From: Amycolatopsis sp. MtRt-6
Lineage (GTDB): Bacteria > Actinomycetota > Actinomycetes > Mycobacteriales > Pseudonocardiaceae
Direction: 5' to 3'
DNA length: 64,000 nt
Assembly: GCF_017308975.1 (NCBI RefSeq)
Contig: NZ_JADWPD010000025.1
Coordinates: 111,277 to 175,276 of the forward strand
Shown: positions 1-12,100 of the stretch, piece after piece
How positions within the stretch are numbered: the first letter of the stretch is position 1
Layout of the letters: each line of letters opens with the position of its first letter
Position numbers and translations under genes: made by a program
The notes under the pieces: generated by a model
Database searches by the model: none
What the model saw: only the letters and a program-made list of their open reading frames with translations
Told to the model about the DNA's origin: nothing

Positions 1-3000
1 CCGGGCTCGCGCTGCCCACCGGGCTCGTCTTCGCCCACCCGACCCCCGCCGCGCTCGCCGCCCACCTCGAAGCCGAACTCGGCGGCGGTACCACCGCCGA
101 GGTGACGGCCCGGGCCGCCGGCGACGCCATCGCGATCGTCGGCGCCGGCTGCCGCCTGCCCGGTGACGTGACCGGTGTCGACGACCTGTGGGACGTCGTC
201 GCCTCCGGGACCGACGTGGTCGGCGGCTATCCGGCCGACCGCGGCTGGGACCTCGGCGCCCTCGCCGGCCGCGGCGGCGGCTTCCTGCGTGACATCGCCG
301 GGTTCGACGCGCCGTTCTTCGGGATCTCGCCGCGCGAAGCCGTCGCCATGGACCCCCAGCAGCGCGTGCTGCTGGAAATCGCGTGGGAAGCACTGGAAAA
401 CGCCGGGCTCGACCCGCTCTCCCTGCACGGCGAGGACGTCGGCGTGTTCGCGGGCGCGTTCGCCTCGGGCTACGGCGGTGCCGACCGGACCGGGCACCTG
501 ATGACCGGCGTGTCCGCGAGCGTGCTGTCCGGCCGGATCGCCTACGCGCTGGGCCTGCGCGGGCCCGCGGTGACGGTGGACACCGCGTGCTCGTCGTCCC
601 TCGTCGCGCTGCACCTGGCGGTCCGGGCGCTGCGCTCGGGCGAGTGCGCGCTGGCGCTGGCCGGCGGGGTGACGCTGCACGCGACGCCGGAGTGGCTCGC
701 CTGGTTCACCGAGCAGGGCGGCCTCGCCTCCGACGGCCGCTGCAAGGCCTTCGGCGCGTCGGCCGACGGCATGGGCATGGCCGAGGGCGCCGGGCTGGTC
801 GTGCTGGAGCGGCTTTCCGACGCGCGGCGGAACGGGCACGACGTCCTGGCGGTGATCCGCGGCAGCGCGATCAACTCCGACGGCGCGTCCAACGGCCTGA
901 CCGCCCCCAACGGCCTTGCCCAGGCACAGGCGATCCGGGCCGCGCTGGCCGACGCCGGCCTGGAGCCGTCCGATGTGGACGTCGTCGAGGCGCACGGCAC
1001 GGGTACCCGGCTGGGCGACCCGATCGAAGCCGAAGCGCTCCTCGCCACCTACGGGGACGTCCTGCTGGGCACGGTGAAGTCGAACCTCGGGCACACGCAG
1101 GCCGCGGCCGGCGTGACCGGCGTCCTCAAGACGGTGGCCGCGCTGCGCCACGGCGTCGTCCCGCCGACCCTGCACGCCTCGACGCCGACGTCCCACGTCG
1201 ACTGGGCGGCCGGGAACGTCCGGCTGGTCACCGAGGCGACGCCGTGGCCGGAGCGGGACCGGCCGCGCCGGGCGGCGGTGTCGTCGTTCGGCATCAGCGG
1301 CACCAACGCCCACCTGATCCTCGAACAGGCCCCGGCGCCCGAGCCCGCCGCGGCGACCCGGGCGCTGCCGGTCGTGGCCTGGCCGGTGTCGGCGCGGACC
1401 CCGGCGGCGCTGGCCGCGCAGGCCCGGCGGCTGGCCGGGCACATCGACCAGAATCCGGTGGACGTCGGCTGGTCGCTGGCGACCACCCGCGCGGCGTTCG
1501 ACCACCGCGTCGTCGTCACCGGGCGTGACGCCGAGCAGCTGCGGGCGGGCTTGGCGGCGGTGGCCGAGGGCCGCGAAGCACCCGGCGTCGTCACGGGTAC
1601 CGCCGCGGACCCCGGCCGGATCGCGTTCGTGTGCACCGGCCAGGGCGCGCAGCGGCGGGGCATGGGCCGGGAGCTGGCCGCCGCGTATCCGGTGTTCGCG
1701 GCGGCGTTCGACGAGGTGTGCGCCGAACTGGACCGGCACCTCGACCGGCCACTGAAGTCCATTATGGACGGCGATCTGCTCCACGAAACCGGGTGGGCGC
1801 AGCCGGGCCTGTTCGCGATCGAGGTCGCCCTGGCCGCGCTGCTCGAGTCGTGGGGCATCGTGCCCGAGCTGGTGGCCGGGCACTCGATCGGCGAGCTGGC
1901 GGCCGCCTACCTCGCCGGGGTGTGGTCGCTGCCGGACGCGTGCCGGGTCGTCGCCGCTCGCGGGCGGCTGATGCAGGCGTTGCCGCGTGGGGGTGCGATG
2001 GTCGCGGTGACCGCGGACGAGGACGAGGTGCTCGCGGTCCTGGAGGAGTTCCCGGGTGCGGCGGTGGCGGCGGTCAACGGGCCGAGGTCGGTGGTCGTGT
2101 CCGGGGTGGAGGGTGATGTTCTCGCGGCGGCTGCGCGCCTCGCCGAGACGGGTGCGCGGACGAAGCGGTTGTCGGTGTCGCACGCGTTTCATTCGCCGTT
2201 GATGGAGCCGATGCTGGCGGAGTTCGCCGAGGTGACGGCGTCGGTGACGTATCGGGAGCCGAGGCTGCCGCTGGTCGCCGGGCCGGTGACAGATCCGGGC
2301 TACTGGGTGCGGCACGTGCGGGAGCCGGTGCGGTTCGCGGACATGGTGGATTCGTTGCGTTCCCAGGGTGTCCGGACTTTCGTCGAGATCGGCCCGGACG
2401 CGGCGCTGACCCCGATGGTGGTCCCGGCGGACGGCGAAGCCTGGCTGCCGGTGCTGCGCCGCGGCCGCCCGGAGCCCGAGACGGTGGTGGCGGCGGCCGC
2501 CGGGGTGCACGTCCGCGGCGGGCCGCTCGACTGGCCCGGGTTCTTCGCCGGAACCGGCGCGCGCAGGGTCACGCTGCCGACGTATGCGTTCCAGCACAGC
2601 CGGTACTGGCTCGACGGCGGTTCGTCCGGACCGCTTCTCGGGGCGGCCCTGGAGGTGGCGGGCGGTGGATTCCTGCTGACCGGGCGGCTCTCGCGCGGTG
2701 CGCAGCCGTGGCTGGCGGACCACGTCGTGGCCGGGGAGGTGGTGGTGCCCGGGACGGCGCTGGTCGAGCTGGCCGTGCGGGCGGGCGAGGCGGCGGGCTG
2801 CCCGTGCCTCGCCGAGCTGCTGATCGAGACGCCGCTGGTGCTGGGCGGCGAGACGGACATTCAGGTCACCGTCGGCGACGGCGAACTGGCGATATACGCC
2901 CGCCCGGCGGACGGGGGCGAGTGGACGCGGCACGCGACGGGACGGCTGGCGCCGGCCACGCCTGTCCCCGGTTTCCCGCAGTGGCCCCCGGCGGGGGCGG

Positions 3001-6000
3001 TCCCGGTCGACCTCGAGGGCTTTTACCCGGCGCTGGCCGACGCCGGACTCGCATACGGCCCGGCGTTCCGCGGAGTCCGGGCGGCCTGGCGGCGCGGCGA
3101 GGAGATCTTCGCGGAGGTGGCACTCCCGGAAGGCACCGCGGCGGGGTTCGCGGTGCACCCGGCGTTGTTCGACGCGGCGCTGCACGCGATCGTGGCCCTG
3201 GGGCCGGGGGAGGGGACACGGGTGCCGTTCGCGTGGTCGGACGTGGCGGTCCACCAGCCGGGCGCGACGGCGGCCCGGGTCCACGCGGTCCCGGACGGCG
3301 AGGGCTGGGCATTGACGTTGGCCGACGCGACGGGCGGCCTGATCGCCTCGGTGGGTTCCCTGGTCCTGCGGCCATTCGACCCGGCGGCGGCGGTGACGCG
3401 CGAGGCGCTGTTCCGGCTGGGTTGGGTACCGGTGGAGGCCGCGCCGGCCGATGTGGCCGGGTGGGCTGTGGTGGGCGCGGAGGTGCCCGGCGGGCTCGCC
3501 CGGTATCCGGACGTCGCCGCGCTGGCTGCTGCCGTGCGGGCGGGGGCACCGGTTCCGCCGGTTACTGTGGTGCGTTGTCCGGAGCCGGCCATCGCGCGCT
3601 GTTCTGAACCCGCTTCCAGCGCCGCCCCGGTCCTGGACCTCCTCCACCAATGGCTGGCCGAGGACTCCCTCGCCACCTCCCGGCTCCTGGTCGTCACCGA
3701 ACACGCCGTCGACGCCGGGCCCGGCGCACCCGTCCGCCCGGCCGCAGCCCCGGCCTGGGGCCTGCTACGGGTCGCCGCCGCCGAACACCCCGGGCGGATC
3801 CTCCTGTCCGATGTGGACGATCCCGCCGCGCCCGCCGACCTGCTCGCGGCCGGGGTGGCCGCCGGTGAACCCGAGTTCGCCGTGCGGGGCGGGGAACTGC
3901 GCGTCCCACGGCTCGTGCGGGCCTCCGCCGGGCTGACGATCCCCGCGGCCGAGGGGTGGGCACTCGCCTCCACGAAGCCGGGCACCCTCGAATCCCTCAC
4001 CCTGGCCGCCATGGGCAGCCGGCCGCTCGGGCGCGGCGAGATCCGGGTCGCCGTGCGGGCGGCAGGTGTCAACTTCCGGGACGTGCTCACCACCCTCGAC
4101 ATGTACCCCGGCCCGGCCGGGCCGCTGGGCCTGGAGGCCGCCGGTGTGGTCGTCGAGGTCGGTGCCGGGGTCGAGAAACCCGCCGTCGGGGACGCCGTCA
4201 TGGGCGTCTTCCGGGGCGCCTTCTCGCCGACCGCCGTGACGGATGCCGATCTCGTGATCCCGAAACCACCCGGGTGGTCTTGGGCCGAGGCCGCTGCCGC
4301 GCCCATCGCGTTCGCGACCGCCCACTACGGCCTCGTCGAACTGGGCCGCCTCGGAGCCGGGGAATCCGTGCTGGTGCACGCCGCCGCCGGGGGCGTGGGA
4401 CAGGCCGCCGTCCAAGTGGCCCGGTACCTCGGCGCGCGGGTGCTCGGGACCGCCGGCCAGCGGAAGTGGCCGGTCCTCGCCGGGTGCGACCACGTCGCCT
4501 CCTCGCGGACCCTCGACTTCGAAGACGCCTTCCGGAAAGCGACCGGCGGGCGCGGGGTCGACGTCGTGCTCAACGCCCTCTCGGGGGAGTTCGTCGATGC
4601 CTCGCTGCGGCTGCTCGCCCCCGGCGGCCGGTTCGTCGAAATGGGCAAGACCGATCTCCGCGACCCGGACGGCGTCTCGTACCAGGCCTTCGACCTGCTG
4701 GAATCCGGCGCCGAAGGCCGGGTGCTGGCCGCGCTGAGCCCGCTGTTCGCCTCCGGCGCGCTGCGGCCGCTGCCGGTGTCCTGCTGGGACGTGCGGCAGG
4801 CAGCCGAAGCCTTCCGGTTCCTGAGCCAGGGCCGCAACGTCGGCAAGGTCGTGCTCACCGTCCCCGCGGCCCCCGAGCCGGGCACCGTGCTGGTCACCGG
4901 CTCCTCCGGCGCTCTCGGCACGCTCGTCGCCCGGCACCTCGCGCGCCGCGGGCGTCGGCTGCTCCTGCTCTCCCGCCGCGGTCCCGCCGCGCCCGGCCTG
5001 CCGGAAACGGCCGCGCGGCTCGCGGACGCGGGCGCCGACGTGCGCGTCACCGCTTGTGACGTCGCCGAACGCGCCGATCTCGCCGCCGTCCTCGACGCGA
5101 TCCCCGCCACCGCGCCGCTGCGGGCCGTCGTGCACACCGCGGGCGTGCTGGACGACGCCGCCGTCGGCTCGCTCACCCCGGACCGGATCGCGGCGGTGCT
5201 GCGGCCGAAGGCCGGCGGCGCGTGGCTGCTGCACGAGCTGACCCGGCACCTCGCGCTGGAGCAGTTCGTGCTCTTCTCCTCGGTGGCCGGGATCTGGGGC
5301 AACCCGGGGCAGGGCAACTACGCCGCGGCCAACGCCTTCCTCGACGCGCTCGCCGCACACCGGCGTCACCTCGGCCTGCCCGCGGCCTCGCTGGCCTGGG
5401 GCCCGTGGCAGCACGCCGGCGGCATGGCGGGCACACTGTCCGAAGTGGACTGGGCGCGGCTGGCGCGGCAGGGGCTGCGGCCGCTGTCCGACGCCGACGG
5501 CCTCGCCCTGCTCGACGCCGCGCTGCACACCGGCGAAGCGACCCTCGTCCCGGCCCGGGTCGACGCCGGGGACGAGCCACCGCCGCTGCTGTCCGGGCTC
5601 GTCCGCCGCAAAGCCCCGCGCCCGGCACCCGCCGAAGCCGGCCTGGCCGATCGCCTCGGTGCGCTCCCGCCCGGTGACCGGTTCCCGGCGCTGCTGCAGC
5701 TCGTCCGGACGCAGGCCGCGCTCGTCCTCGGCCTGGGCGACCCCGACGGCGTCGAGGCCGCGCGGTCGTTCCGCGAGCAGGGGTTCGACTCGCTGACGGC
5801 GGTCGAGCTGCGCAACCGGCTGCACACGGCGACCGGCGTGCCGCTGTCCCCGGCCGTCGTGTTCGACCACCCCGCCCCCGAAGCGCTGGCCCGCCACCTC
5901 GAACGGGAACTCACCGGTGACCCGGACCCGGTGCCGGCCGCCTTCGCCGACCTGGACCGCGTCGAGGTCACCGCGCCGGCCGTGACCGACGACGCCGCCC

Positions 6001-6143
6001 GCGCGCGGCTCGTCACGCGGCTGCGGGGGCTGCTCGCCCGCCTCGACCCGGCCGAAGCGGCCGGCGAGGCCGTCGCCGACCGGCTGGCGGCGGCCGGCGA
6101 CGACGACATGTTCGCCTTCCTCGACAGCCAGCTGGGGAGCTGA
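1..6143 (+). CDS. Type I modular polyketide synthase, 5'-truncated by the window edge
   Basis: This is a multimodular PKS that extends one malonyl unit and fully reduces it. The frame is open from base 3, and its first codons read as the end of an ACP (GLVFAHPTPAALAAHLE), then a short linker into the next KS. The GTG at 102 is therefore not the start; the gene begins left of the window. The visible module runs KS (Cys in DTACSSS near 588, both His in EAHGTGT and KSNLGHT), AT (GHSIG Ser near 1884; HAFH near 2179, the malonyl-CoA signature), DH (HVVAGEVVVP near 2721 and DAALH near 3171), ER (HAAAGGVGQ near 4377), KR (TGSSGALG, an LDD motif predicting a B-type alcohol, Ser/Tyr/Asn present) and ACP (GFDSL, Ser near 5790). 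A C-terminal tail ending DDMFAFLDSQLGS resembles a docking domain. All catalytic residues looked for are intact. There is no thioesterase, so the chain passes to the next protein, two bases downstream. Confidence 0.96.
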   Translation, partial: GLALPTGLVFAHPTPAALAAHLEAELGGGTTAEVTARAAGDAIAIVGAGCRLPGDVTGVDDLWDVVASGTDVVGGYPADRGWDLGALAGRGGGFLRDIAGFDAPFFGISPREAVAMDPQQRVLLEIAWEALENAGLDPLSLHGEDVGVFAGAFASGYGGADRTGHLMTGVSASVLSGRIAYALGLRGPAVTVDTACSSSLVALHLAVRALRSGECALALAGGVTLHATPEWLAWFTEQGGLASDGRCKAFGASADGMGMAEGAGLVVLERLSDARRNGHDVLAVIRGSAINSDGASNGLTAPNGLAQAQAIRAALADAGLEPSDVDVVEAHGTGTRLGDPIEAEALLATYGDVLLGTVKSNLGHTQAAAGVTGVLKTVAALRHGVVPPTLHASTPTSHVDWAAGNVRLVTEATPWPERDRPRRAAVSSFGISGTNAHLILEQAPAPEPAAATRALPVVAWPVSARTPAALAAQARRLAGHIDQNPVDVGWSLATTRAAFDHRVVVTGRDAEQLRAGLAAVAEGREAPGVVTGTAADPGRIAFVCTGQGAQRRGMGRELAAAYPVFAAAFDEVCAELDRHLDRPLKSIMDGDLLHETGWAQPGLFAIEVALAALLESWGIVPELVAGHSIGELAAAYLAGVWSLPDACRVVAARGRLMQALPRGGAMVAVTADEDEVLAVLEEFPGAAVAAVNGPRSVVVSGVEGDVLAAAARLAETGARTKRLSVSHAFHSPLMEPMLAEFAEVTASVTYREPRLPLVAGPVTDPGYWVRHVREPVRFADMVDSLRSQGVRTFVEIGPDAALTPMVVPADGEAWLPVLRRGRPEPETVVAAAAGVHVRGGPLDWPGFFAGTGARRVTLPTYAFQHSRYWLDGGSSGPLLGAALEVAGGGFLLTGRLSRGAQPWLADHVVAGEVVVPGTALVELAVRAGEAAGCPCLAELLIETPLVLGGETDIQVTVGDGELAIYARPADGGEWTRHATGRLAPATPVPGFPQWPPAGAVPVDLEGFYPALADAGLAYGPAFRGVRAAWRRGEEIFAEVALPEGTAAGFAVHPALFDAALHAIVALGPGEGTRVPFAWSDVAVHQPGATAARVHAVPDGEGWALTLADATGGLIASVGSLVLRPFDPAAAVTREALFRLGWVPVEAAPADVAGWAVVGAEVPGGLARYPDVAALAAAVRAGAPVPPVTVVRCPEPAIARCSEPASSAAPVLDLLHQWLAEDSLATSRLLVVTEHAVDAGPGAPVRPAAAPAWGLLRVAAAEHPGRILLSDVDDPAAPADLLAAGVAAGEPEFAVRGGELRVPRLVRASAGLTIPAAEGWALASTKPGTLESLTLAAMGSRPLGRGEIRVAVRAAGVNFRDVLTTLDMYPGPAGPLGLEAAGVVVEVGAGVEKPAVGDAVMGVFRGAFSPTAVTDADLVIPKPPGWSWAEAAAAPIAFATAHYGLVELGRLGAGESVLVHAAAGGVGQAAVQVARYLGARVLGTAGQRKWPVLAGCDHVASSRTLDFEDAFRKATGGRGVDVVLNALSGEFVDASLRLLAPGGRFVEMGKTDLRDPDGVSYQAFDLLESGAEGRVLAALSPLFASGALRPLPVSCWDVRQAAEAFRFLSQGRNVGKVVLTVPAAPEPGTVLVTGSSGALGTLVARHLARRGRRLLLLSRRGPAAPGLPETAARLADAGADVRVTACDVAERADLAAVLDAIPATAPLRAVVHTAGVLDDAAVGSLTPDRIAAVLRPKAGGAWLLHELTRHLALEQFVLFSSVAGIWGNPGQGNYAAANAFLDALAAHRRHLGLPAASLAWGPWQHAGGMAGTLSEVDWARLARQGLRPLSDADGLALLDAALHTGEATLVPARVDAGDEPPPLLSGLVRRKAPRPAPAEAGLADRLGALPPGDRFPALLQLVRTQAALVLGLGDPDGVEAARSFREQGFDSLTAVELRNRLHTATGVPLSPAVVFDHPAPEALARHLERELTGDPDPVPAAFADLDRVEVTAPAVTDDAARARLVTRLRGLLARLDPAEAAGEAVADRLAAAGDDDMFAFLDSQLGS

Positions 6144-6145
6144 GA

Positions 6146-9100
6146 ATGGCCGACGAAACCAAGCTTCGCGACTACCTCAAGCGCGTCAGCGCCGAGCTGG
6201 CGACGACGCGGGAGCGGCTGCGGGCCGCCGAAGACCGGGCGCGGGAGCCGGTGGCGATCGTGGGCACCGCCTGCCGGCTGCCCGGCGGGGCGGACGACGC
6301 CGACACGCTCTGGGACCTCGTCGCCGCCGGGACCGACGCGATCGGGGGCTACCCCGCCGACCGCGGCTGGGACCTCGACGGCGCCGGCGGGTTCCTCCGC
6401 GACATCGCGGGCTTCGACCCGGAGTTCTTCGGCCTCAGCCCGCGCGAGGCCCTGACCATGGACCCGCAGCAGCGGCTCGCGCTGGAGGTGTCCTGGGAAG
6501 CCCTCGAACACGCCGGAATCGACGCCGGGACTCTGAAGGGCGCGGACGTCGGCGTGTTCGCCGGCGCGTTCGCGTCCGGCTACGCGGGCGGGCCCGCCGG
6601 CTCGCTGCACGACGACGTCCGCGGCGGGCACCTGCTGACCGGCCTCACGACCAGCGTGCTCTCCGGCCGGATCGCCTACACCCTCGGCCTGGAGGGCCCG
6701 GCGGTCACCGTGGACACCGCGTGCTCGTCGTCGCTGGTCGCCGTGCACCTCGCGGCCCGCGCCCTGCGCGCGGGGGAGTGCGCGCTGGCACTGGCCGGCG
6801 GGGTGACCGTGCACTCGACCCCGGAGTGGCTGGTCTGGTTCACCCGCCAGCAGGGCCTCGCCTCCGACGGGCGCTGCAAGGCCTACGGCCGCTCGGCCGA
6901 CGGGATGGGCATGGCCGAAGGTGCCGGGATGCTCGTGCTGGAACGGCTTTCCGACGCCCGGCGCCACGGGCACGAGGTGCTGGCCGTGATCCGCGGCAGC
7001 GCGGTGAACTCCGACGGCGCGTCCAACGGCCTGACCGCCCCCAACGGCCCGGCGCAGCAGCGCGTGATCCGCGCGGCGCTGGCCGACGCGGACCTGTCAC
7101 CGTCCGAAGTGGACGTCGTCGAAGGGCACGGCACCGGTACCCGGCTCGGCGACCCGATCGAGGCCGAGGCCCTGATCGCCGCGTACGGCACCGGCCGCGA
7201 GACGCCGTTGCTGCTCGGCACGGTGAAGTCGAACATCGGCCACACCCAGGCCGCCGCCGGGGTGGCCGGCATCCTCAAGCTGGTCTCCGCGCTGCGGCAC
7301 GGCGTCGTCCCGCCGACCCTGCACGCCGCCGCGCCGACGTCCGCAGTGGACTGGTCGGCGGGCACCGTCCGGCTGGTCACCGAAGCGACGCCGTGGCCGG
7401 ACCACGGACGGCCGCGCCGGGCCGCGGTCTCGTCGTTCGGGATCAGCGGCACCAACGCGCACGTCGTCCTGGAACAGGCCCCCGAATCCGAGCCGGTTCC
7501 GGCAGTGGTCCGCACGCTGCCGGTGGTGGCGTGGCCCGTGTCGGCGCGGACCCCGGACGCGCTGGCCGCCCAGGCCCGGCGGCTGGCCGGGGCGGCGGAC
7601 CGGGATCCGGCCGACGTCGGCTGGTCACTGGCGACCGCCCGGGCGAGCCTGCCGTACCGCGCCGTGGTGACCGGCCGCGACGGCGACGAGCTGCGCGCCG
7701 GGCTCGCCGCGCTGGCCGACGGCGAAGAAGCGCCGAACGTCGTCACCGGGACGGCCGGGACGGCGGGGAAGACGGCCTTCGTCTTCAGCGGCCAGGGCGC
7801 GCAGCGGCGGGGCATGGGCCGGGAGTTGTCCGACGCGTATCCGGTGTTCGCGGCGGCGTTCGACGAGGTGTGCGCGGAACTGGACCGGCACCTCGACCGG
7901 CCGCTGAAGTCCGTTGTGGACAGTGACCTGCTCGGCGAGACCCAGTGGGCGCAGGCGGGGCTGTTCGCGGTGGAGGTCGCGCTCGTCGCGCTGCTGAAGT
8001 CGTGGGGTGCCGAGCCGGACGTCGTCGCCGGGCATTCGATCGGCGAGCTGGCCGCGGCGTACACGGCGGGGGTGTGGTCGCTCGCCGACGCCGCCCGCCT
8101 GGTCACCGCGCGCGGCCGGCTGATGCAGGCGTTGCCGCGTGGCGGCGCGATGGTCGCGGTGACCGCGAGCGAGGACGAGGTGCTCGCGGTCCTGGCGGAG
8201 TTCCCGGGTGCGGCGGTGGCGGCGGTCAACGGCCCACGGTCGGTCGTTCTGTCCGGAGTGGAGGGTGACGTCCTGGCCGCGGCGGGAAAGCTGGCCGAGG
8301 TGGGCGCGCGGACGAAGCGGCTTTCGGTGTCGCACGCGTTCCACTCGCCGCTGATGGAGCCGATGCTGGCGCAGTTCGCCGAGGTGACGGCTTCGGTGAC
8401 GTATCACGAACCGAGGCTGCCACTGGTCGCGGGACCGGTGACCGACCCGGGCTACTGGGTGCGGCACGTGCGGGAACCGGTGCGGTTCGCCGACATGGTG
8501 ACGTCGTTGCGGTCCCAGGGGGTCCGGACGTTCGTCGAGATCGGCCCGGACGCGGCGCTCACCCCGATGGTGGTCCCCGCCGACGGCGAAGTGTGGCTCC
8601 CCGTCCTGCGCCGCAACCGGCCCGAGCCGGTGACGGCGGCCACGGCGCTCGCGGGGCTGCACGTCCGCGGCCGCGCGATCGGCTGGGCCGGGTTCTTCGA
8701 CGGCGCCGGCGCCCGCCGGGTCACGCTGCCGGCGTACGCCTTCCAGCGCACCCGGCTGTGGCTGGACGGGGGAGCGCCGGACACCGCGGACCACCCGGTG
8801 CTCGGCACCGCGCTGGAGGTCGCGGGCGGCGAAGAACTGCTCCTGACCGGACGGCTCTCCCTGCGCTCCCACCCGTGGCTCGCCGACCACGTCGTCGCCG
8901 GGTCGGTGGTGGTCCCCGGGACCGCGCTGGTCGAGCTGGCCGTCCGGGCCGGGGACACGGCGGGCTGCCCGCGGGTGGCCGAGCTGCTCATCGAAAACCC
9001 CCTGACGCTGCCCGGCCGCGGCGGCGTCGAGGTGCAGGTGACCGTCGCGGCGCCCGGCGACGACGGCCGCCGCGACCTGGCGGTGTACGCCCGCCCGGAC

Positions 9101-12100
9101 GAGGGCGGCGCCTGGACGCGGCACGCGACCGGCGTCCTCGCCCCGGACGCCGGTGCCGCGCCCGGCCTCGCGCAGTGGCCACCCGCCGGAGCGACCCCGC
9201 TCGACCTCGACGGCTTCTACCCCGCGCTGGCCGAGGCGGGCCTGGCCTACGGGCCGGCGTTCCGCGGCGTGACGGCCGCCTGGCAGCGCGACGACGAGCT
9301 GTTCGCCGAAGTCGCGCTCCCGGACGGCACGGGGGACGGGTACGCCGTGCACCCGGCCCTGTTCGACGCCGCCCTGCACGTCCTCGGCCTGGCGGGTGGC
9401 ACCCGGGTGCCGTTCGCGTGGTCGGACGTCGTCGTGCACGCCACCGGCGCGGCCGCGGCCCGCGTCCGCATCGCCCCGGCGGACGGCGGGGGCGTCGCGG
9501 TGACGCTGGCGGACACCGCCGGCCACCCGGTCGTCACCGCCGGATCGTTGACCTTGCGCGACTTCACGCCGGGCACCGCCGCCGTCGTCCGCGACGCGCT
9601 CTTCCGGCTGGACTGGCAGCCGGTCGAAGCACCCGGAACCCCGGACACCACCGGCTGGGTGCTGCTCGACGGCGCGCCGGACATCCCCGGAGCCCGGCGT
9701 GGTGCTTCGCTCGGCGAGCTGGCCGAAGCCGTCCGCGCGGGCGCCGAAGTGCCGCCGACCGTCGTGGTGCGCGTGCCGGAGCGGGAAAACCCGGCCGTCG
9801 CGGCACTGGACCTGGTGCAGGCCTGGCTGGCGCTGGACGACCTCGCCGCGTCGCGGCTGCTGGCCGTCACCGAACGCGCGGTCGACGCCGGACCCGGCGT
9901 GCCGGTGCGGCCGGCCGCGGCCCCGGCCTGGGGCCTGCTGCGGACCGCGGCCGCCGAACACCCCGGCCGGATCCTGCTGTCCGATGTGGACGATCTCGCG
10001 GCGGGCGGCCTGCTCGCCGCCGGGGCCGGGCTGGGCGAGGCGGAGTTCGCGGTGCGCGGCGGGGAGCTGCGGGTCCCGCGGCTCGTCCGGGGCACCGCGG
10101 AACTCGCGCTGCCGGACGGGAACTGGAGACTCGGCTGCGCGAGCCAGGGCACCCTGGAAGCACTCACACCGCAGGCGGCGGAAGACCGGCCGATCGGGCC
10201 GGGCGAGGTGCGGGTCGCGGTGCGCGCGGCCGGGGTGAACTTCCGGGACGTGCTGACCGTGCTGGGCATGTACCCCGGTCCGGCGGGACCACTCGGGCTG
10301 GAGGCGGCGGGCGTCGTCGTCGAGGTGGGCAGCGAAGTCTCCGGCCTGACCGCCGGGGACACGGTCATGGGCATCTTCACCGGGGCCTTCGCACCGACGG
10401 CCGTGACGGACGCCCGGCTGGTGATCCCGAAACCGGCCGGGTGGACGTGGGCGGAGGCCGCGGCGGCGCCGGTGGCGTTCGCCACGGCCCACTACGGCCT
10501 GGTGGAACTGGCCGGGCTCGCGGCCGGCGAATCCGTGCTGGTGCACGCGGCCGCCGGTGGCGTGGGCCAGGCGGCGGTCCAGCTGGCCCGGCACCTCGGC
10601 GCCCGGGTGTTCGGCACGGCGAGCCCGGCGAAGTGGCCCGTGCTGGCCGGCTGCGACCAGGTTGCCTCTTCGCGGACCCTCGAATTCGAGGACGTGTTCC
10701 GCGCCGCGACCGAGGGGCGCGGCGTCGACGTCGTGCTCAACGCCCTGTCCGGCGAGTTCGTCGACGCGTCGCTGCGGCTGCTGGCGCCGGCCGGCCGGTT
10801 CGTGGAGATGGGCAAGACCGACGTCCGCGACCCGGTGGACGTCTGGTACCGGGCGTTCGACCTGCTGGAAACGGGTGCGGCGGGGATGGGACCGGTGCTG
10901 GCCGCGCTGAGCCCGTTGTTCGCTTGCGGGGTGCTGCGGCCGCTGCCGGTCACGTGCTGGGACGTGCGGCAGGCGGCCGAGGCGTTCCGGTTCCTGAGCC
11001 AGGGCCGCAACGTCGGCAAGGTGGTGCTGACGTTCCCGGCGGCACCCCGGCCGGGCACGGTGCTGGTGACCGGTGCGTCCGGTGGTCTCGGCGGGCTCGT
11101 CGCGCCGCACGTGGCCCGCGGCGCGCGCAACGTCGTCCTGACGTCCCGGCGGGGCGTGGCCGCCGACGGCATGCCCGCGACCGTCGCGGCCGTGGCCGCC
11201 CAGGGGGCGGCGGTCCGGGTCGTGGCGTGCGACGCCGCCGACCGCGCCGGGATGACGTCCGTGCTCGGCGCGATCCCCGCGTCGGCCCCGCTGCGCGCGG
11301 TGGTGCACACCGCGGGCGTGCTGGACGACGCCCCGGTCGAGGCACTGACGCCGGAACGGCTCGCCGCGGTGCTGCGGCCGAAGGCGGACGGCGCCCGGCT
11401 GCTGCACGAACTGACCCGGGACCAGGACCTCGACGCCTTCGTGCTGTTTTCGTCGGTGTCCGGGATCTGGGGCACGCCCGGGCAGGGCAACTACGCGGCC
11501 GCAAACGCTTTCCTCGACGCGCTGGCACTGCACCGCCGGGCTGCCGGCCTGCCGGCGACGTCGCTGGCTTGGGGCCCGTGGGACCGCGCGGACGGGATGG
11601 CGGGCCGGCTGTCCGAAGTGGACTGGACCCGGCTGGCGAACCGTGGCCTGCGACCGCTGTCCGACGCCGACGGCCTGGCCCTGCTCGACACCGCGCTGGC
11701 CGGCGCGGCGCCGTTCGTGGTCCCCGCCAGGGTGTCCGGCGGCTCGTCGCCGCTGCTGTCGGCGCTGACCCGCCGTCCCCCGCGCCGCGCGACCGGCGCC
11801 CCGGCCGCGGACCCCGGCCTCGCCGCGCTCGCGCCGGAGGAACGGGAGCGGGCGCTGCTGCGGGTGGTGCGGACCCAGGCGGCGCTGGTGCTCGGCATGG
11901 CGGGCCCGGACGCGGTGGGCGCGGAACGCTCGTTCCGCGACCTCGGGTTCGACTCCCTGACGGCGGTGGAACTGCGCAACCGGCTGAGCGCGGCCACGGG
12001 GCTCAAGCTGTCGCCGACCCTGGTGTTCGACCACCCGGTGCCGGCCGCGCTGGCGGCCCACCTGGCCCGCGAGCTGGCCGGCGAATCCGGGCCACCGCCG

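Noticed and set aside
102..104. GTG 102 as start of the first PKS gene
   Set aside because: The frame is open to base 3 and encodes the end of an ACP, so the gene continues to the left.
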